Assembly: GCF_034347385.1 (NCBI RefSeq)
Contig: NZ_CP133777.1
Location: 2,604,001 to 2,668,000, forward strand
Direction of reading: 5' to 3'
Source: Actimicrobium sp. CCC2.4
Lineage (GTDB): Bacteria > Pseudomonadota > Gammaproteobacteria > Burkholderiales > Burkholderiaceae_D
Length of the DNA stretch: 64,000 bases
The translations under genes were made by a program, and so were the position numbers. Position 1 is the first letter of the stretch, and the number at the start of each line of letters is the position of its first letter. Below the pieces are notes generated by a model that worked only from the letters and a program-made list of their open reading frames with translations, was not told the DNA's origin and made no database searches. Below are positions 62,734 to 64,000 of the stretch, one piece after another.

Positions 62734-64000
62734 CGAGACTGGCCTCCAGTTGCTGGTAACGCCACTGGCTGGCGTACCAGCCATCACCATCGAGCAATTG
62801 CTGATGGTTACCCCGTTCGGTGATGCGGCCTTCGCGCAAGACCAGGATCTGGTCGGCGTCGGCCACGGCACTAAGCCGGTGGCTGGCAATGATGACGGTA
62901 CGGCCGTTGCGGGCCACGCGCAGATGTTGCAGGATGCTCGCCTCGGTGCCGGTATCGACGGCCGACAGCGCATCGTCGAGCAGCAGCAGCGGACTGTCCG
63001 CCAGCAGCGCGCGGGCGATCGCGACACGCTGGCGCTGGCCGCCGGACAGGGTCACGCCGCGTTCACCGACCGGGGTCTCGTAGCTTTGCGCAAAACGCAG
63101 GATATCGTCGTGCACTGCCGCCAACCCGGCCGCATGTTCGACCTCGGCACGGCTGGCACCGGGGCGCGCCAGCGCGATGTTGTCGGCAATCGAGGATGAA
63201 AACAGAAACGATTCCTGCGGCACCCAGCTCACTGCATTACGCAAGGATTCAAGCGAATACGCATCGAGCGCATGCGCGCCCCACACGACGTTGCCGTGCA
63301 GCGGCCGGAACTGGCGCAACAGCATGCGCAGCAAGGTCGACTTGCCGGCACCGGTCGGGCCGACCAGACCCAGCGTCTGGCCGGGTTCGAGCCGCAGCGA
63401 AATATCCTGCAAGGCCAGCGCGCCCTGCCCCGGATAAGAAAAGTCGATCTTGTCGACGACCAGCAAGCCGGGCTCGACACGGGCGATCGTGCCATGGTCA
63501 TCGACCGACAGCGGCAAGGCCAGCACCGGTGCCAGCCGCTCCCACGCCGCGCGTCCGCGCTCGATCAGCGACAGCACCCAGCCGGCCGCAAACATCGGCC
63601 AGATCAGCTGGCCCAGATACATCGTGAAGCTGGTCAGCCCGCCGATAGTCAGTGCGTTATTCCAGACCAGATAACCACCGAGCGACAGCGTCAGCACGCC
63701 GGCCGTTGACAACGTAATACCTACTGCCGGTTCGTAGGCCGCTTCCCAGCGTTGCGCACGCAGGTTGGCGGCGGCGGCATGTTCGGCCAGCTCGGCAAAG
63801 CGGACAGCGCTGCGCTGCTCCAGCCCGAGCGCGCGCAAGGTGCGCACGCCGGACAGCGTTTCTTGCACATGGTCATTGAGGTCGCTGAAGCGTTTCAGGG
63901 AATCGGTCGAAGCGTGATGGATCTGGTTCGAGATGCGCCAGAACGCAAACGCCATGAACGGAAACGGCACCAGCGCAATCAGCGTCAGGCGCCAGTCGAC
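62723..64000 (-). CDS. ABC exporter subunit with fused membrane and ATPase domains (MdlA-like), 5' end beyond window
   Basis: Partial gene, 425 codons visible from mid-membrane-domain (VDWRLTLIALVPFPFMAFAF) to the stop at 62723. ATPase domain has Walker A GPTGAGKST, SWVPQESFLFSSSIADNI, signature LSGGQRQR and Walker B LLLLDDALSAVD. The aspartate after Walker B (DD rather than DE) means the usual catalytic glutamate is absent, as in the degenerate site of heterodimeric exporters such as MdlA. Partner is the MdlB-like gene, which overlaps its end. Confidence 0.92.
   Translation of the reverse strand, partial: VDWRLTLIALVPFPFMAFAFWRISNQIHHASTDSLKRFSDLNDHVQETLSGVRTLRALGLEQRSAVRFAELAEHAAAANLRAQRWEAAYEPAVGITLSTAGVLTLSLGGYLVWNNALTIGGLTSFTMYLGQLIWPMFAAGWVLSLIERGRAAWERLAPVLALPLSVDDHGTIARVEPGLLVVDKIDFSYPGQGALALQDISLRLEPGQTLGLVGPTGAGKSTLLRMLLRQFRPLHGNVVWGAHALDAYSLESLRNAVSWVPQESFLFSSSIADNIALARPGASRAEVEHAAGLAAVHDDILRFAQSYETPVGERGVTLSGGQRQRVAIARALLADSPLLLLDDALSAVDTGTEASILQHLRVARNGRTVIIASHRLSAVADADQILVLREGRITERGNHQQLLDGDGWYASQWRYQQLEASLDAL

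Overview
The window is GC-rich bacterial DNA packed with genes; no gap between genes exceeds about 270 bases. Gene content (dapA-bamC-MBL hydrolase, trpS next to an M50 protease, hslO next to a gamma carbonic anhydrase, DUF6352, SapC, paired DUF1501/DUF1800, Tad-type pseudopilins) and protein sequences point to a betaproteobacterium of the Burkholderiales, most likely Oxalobacteraceae. This placement is inferred from family knowledge, not from an rRNA. No rRNA, tRNA, CRISPR array, insertion sequence or prophage was recognised.

Region 1 (1-16584, minus strand) holds the 5' part of a giant surface or secreted protein: at least 5,050 codons without a stop, still open at the window edge. It has a LEPR-XLL-like N-terminal motif, a DUF4347 domain, RTX-like glycine/aspartate repeats and then thousands of residues of repetitive beta-strand-rich sequence. 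A TolC-family outer-membrane gene lies 83 bases upstream on the same strand, as expected for type I secretion, but it carries a one-base frameshift in a homopolymer. Region 2 (16.8-24.7 kb) has an unknown protein, a SapC-family protein, mutS with a translationally coupled exported protein of unknown function, slyD, a RoxA-type ribosomal oxygenase and a small Pro/Ala-rich lipoprotein with a palindrome in its leader.

Region 3 (24.7-37 kb) is housekeeping: MBL hydrolase, bamC, dapA, methyltransferase, trpS, M50 protease, YciO-type protein, htpX, PHP-domain nuclease/phosphatase, alpha/beta hydrolase, acyl-CoA synthetase, gamma carbonic anhydrase and hslO. Region 4 (37-46.3 kb) has an outer-membrane barrel protein and a large lipoprotein of unknown function, an FMN-dependent 2-hydroxyacid dehydrogenase, DUF6352, and a DUF1800-DUF1501 pair. 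The DUF1800 gene is interrupted by one in-frame TGA where the family normally has tryptophan.

Region 5 (46.5-55.3 kb) is one minus-strand operon: a dipeptide/glutathione-type ABC importer (binding protein, two permeases, two ATPases), a GntR-family regulator, a gamma-glutamyltransferase-family enzyme without a signal peptide, and a bile-acid:sodium-symporter-family protein. It reads as uptake and cytoplasmic breakdown of gamma-glutamyl or related peptides. Region 6 (55.6-60.8 kb) is a seven-gene, mostly ATGA-overlapped minus-strand operon with TadG-like, TadE-like and Flp-like prepilin proteins, two exported proteins of unknown function, a DUF192 protein and a periplasmic glutaredoxin-SH3 protein. 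No Tad ATPase, platform protein, secretin or prepilin peptidase is in view. This cluster is the best candidate for an incompletely described system. Region 7 (61-64 kb) is an MdlA/MdlB-type heterodimeric ABC exporter, the MdlA gene being cut by the window edge.
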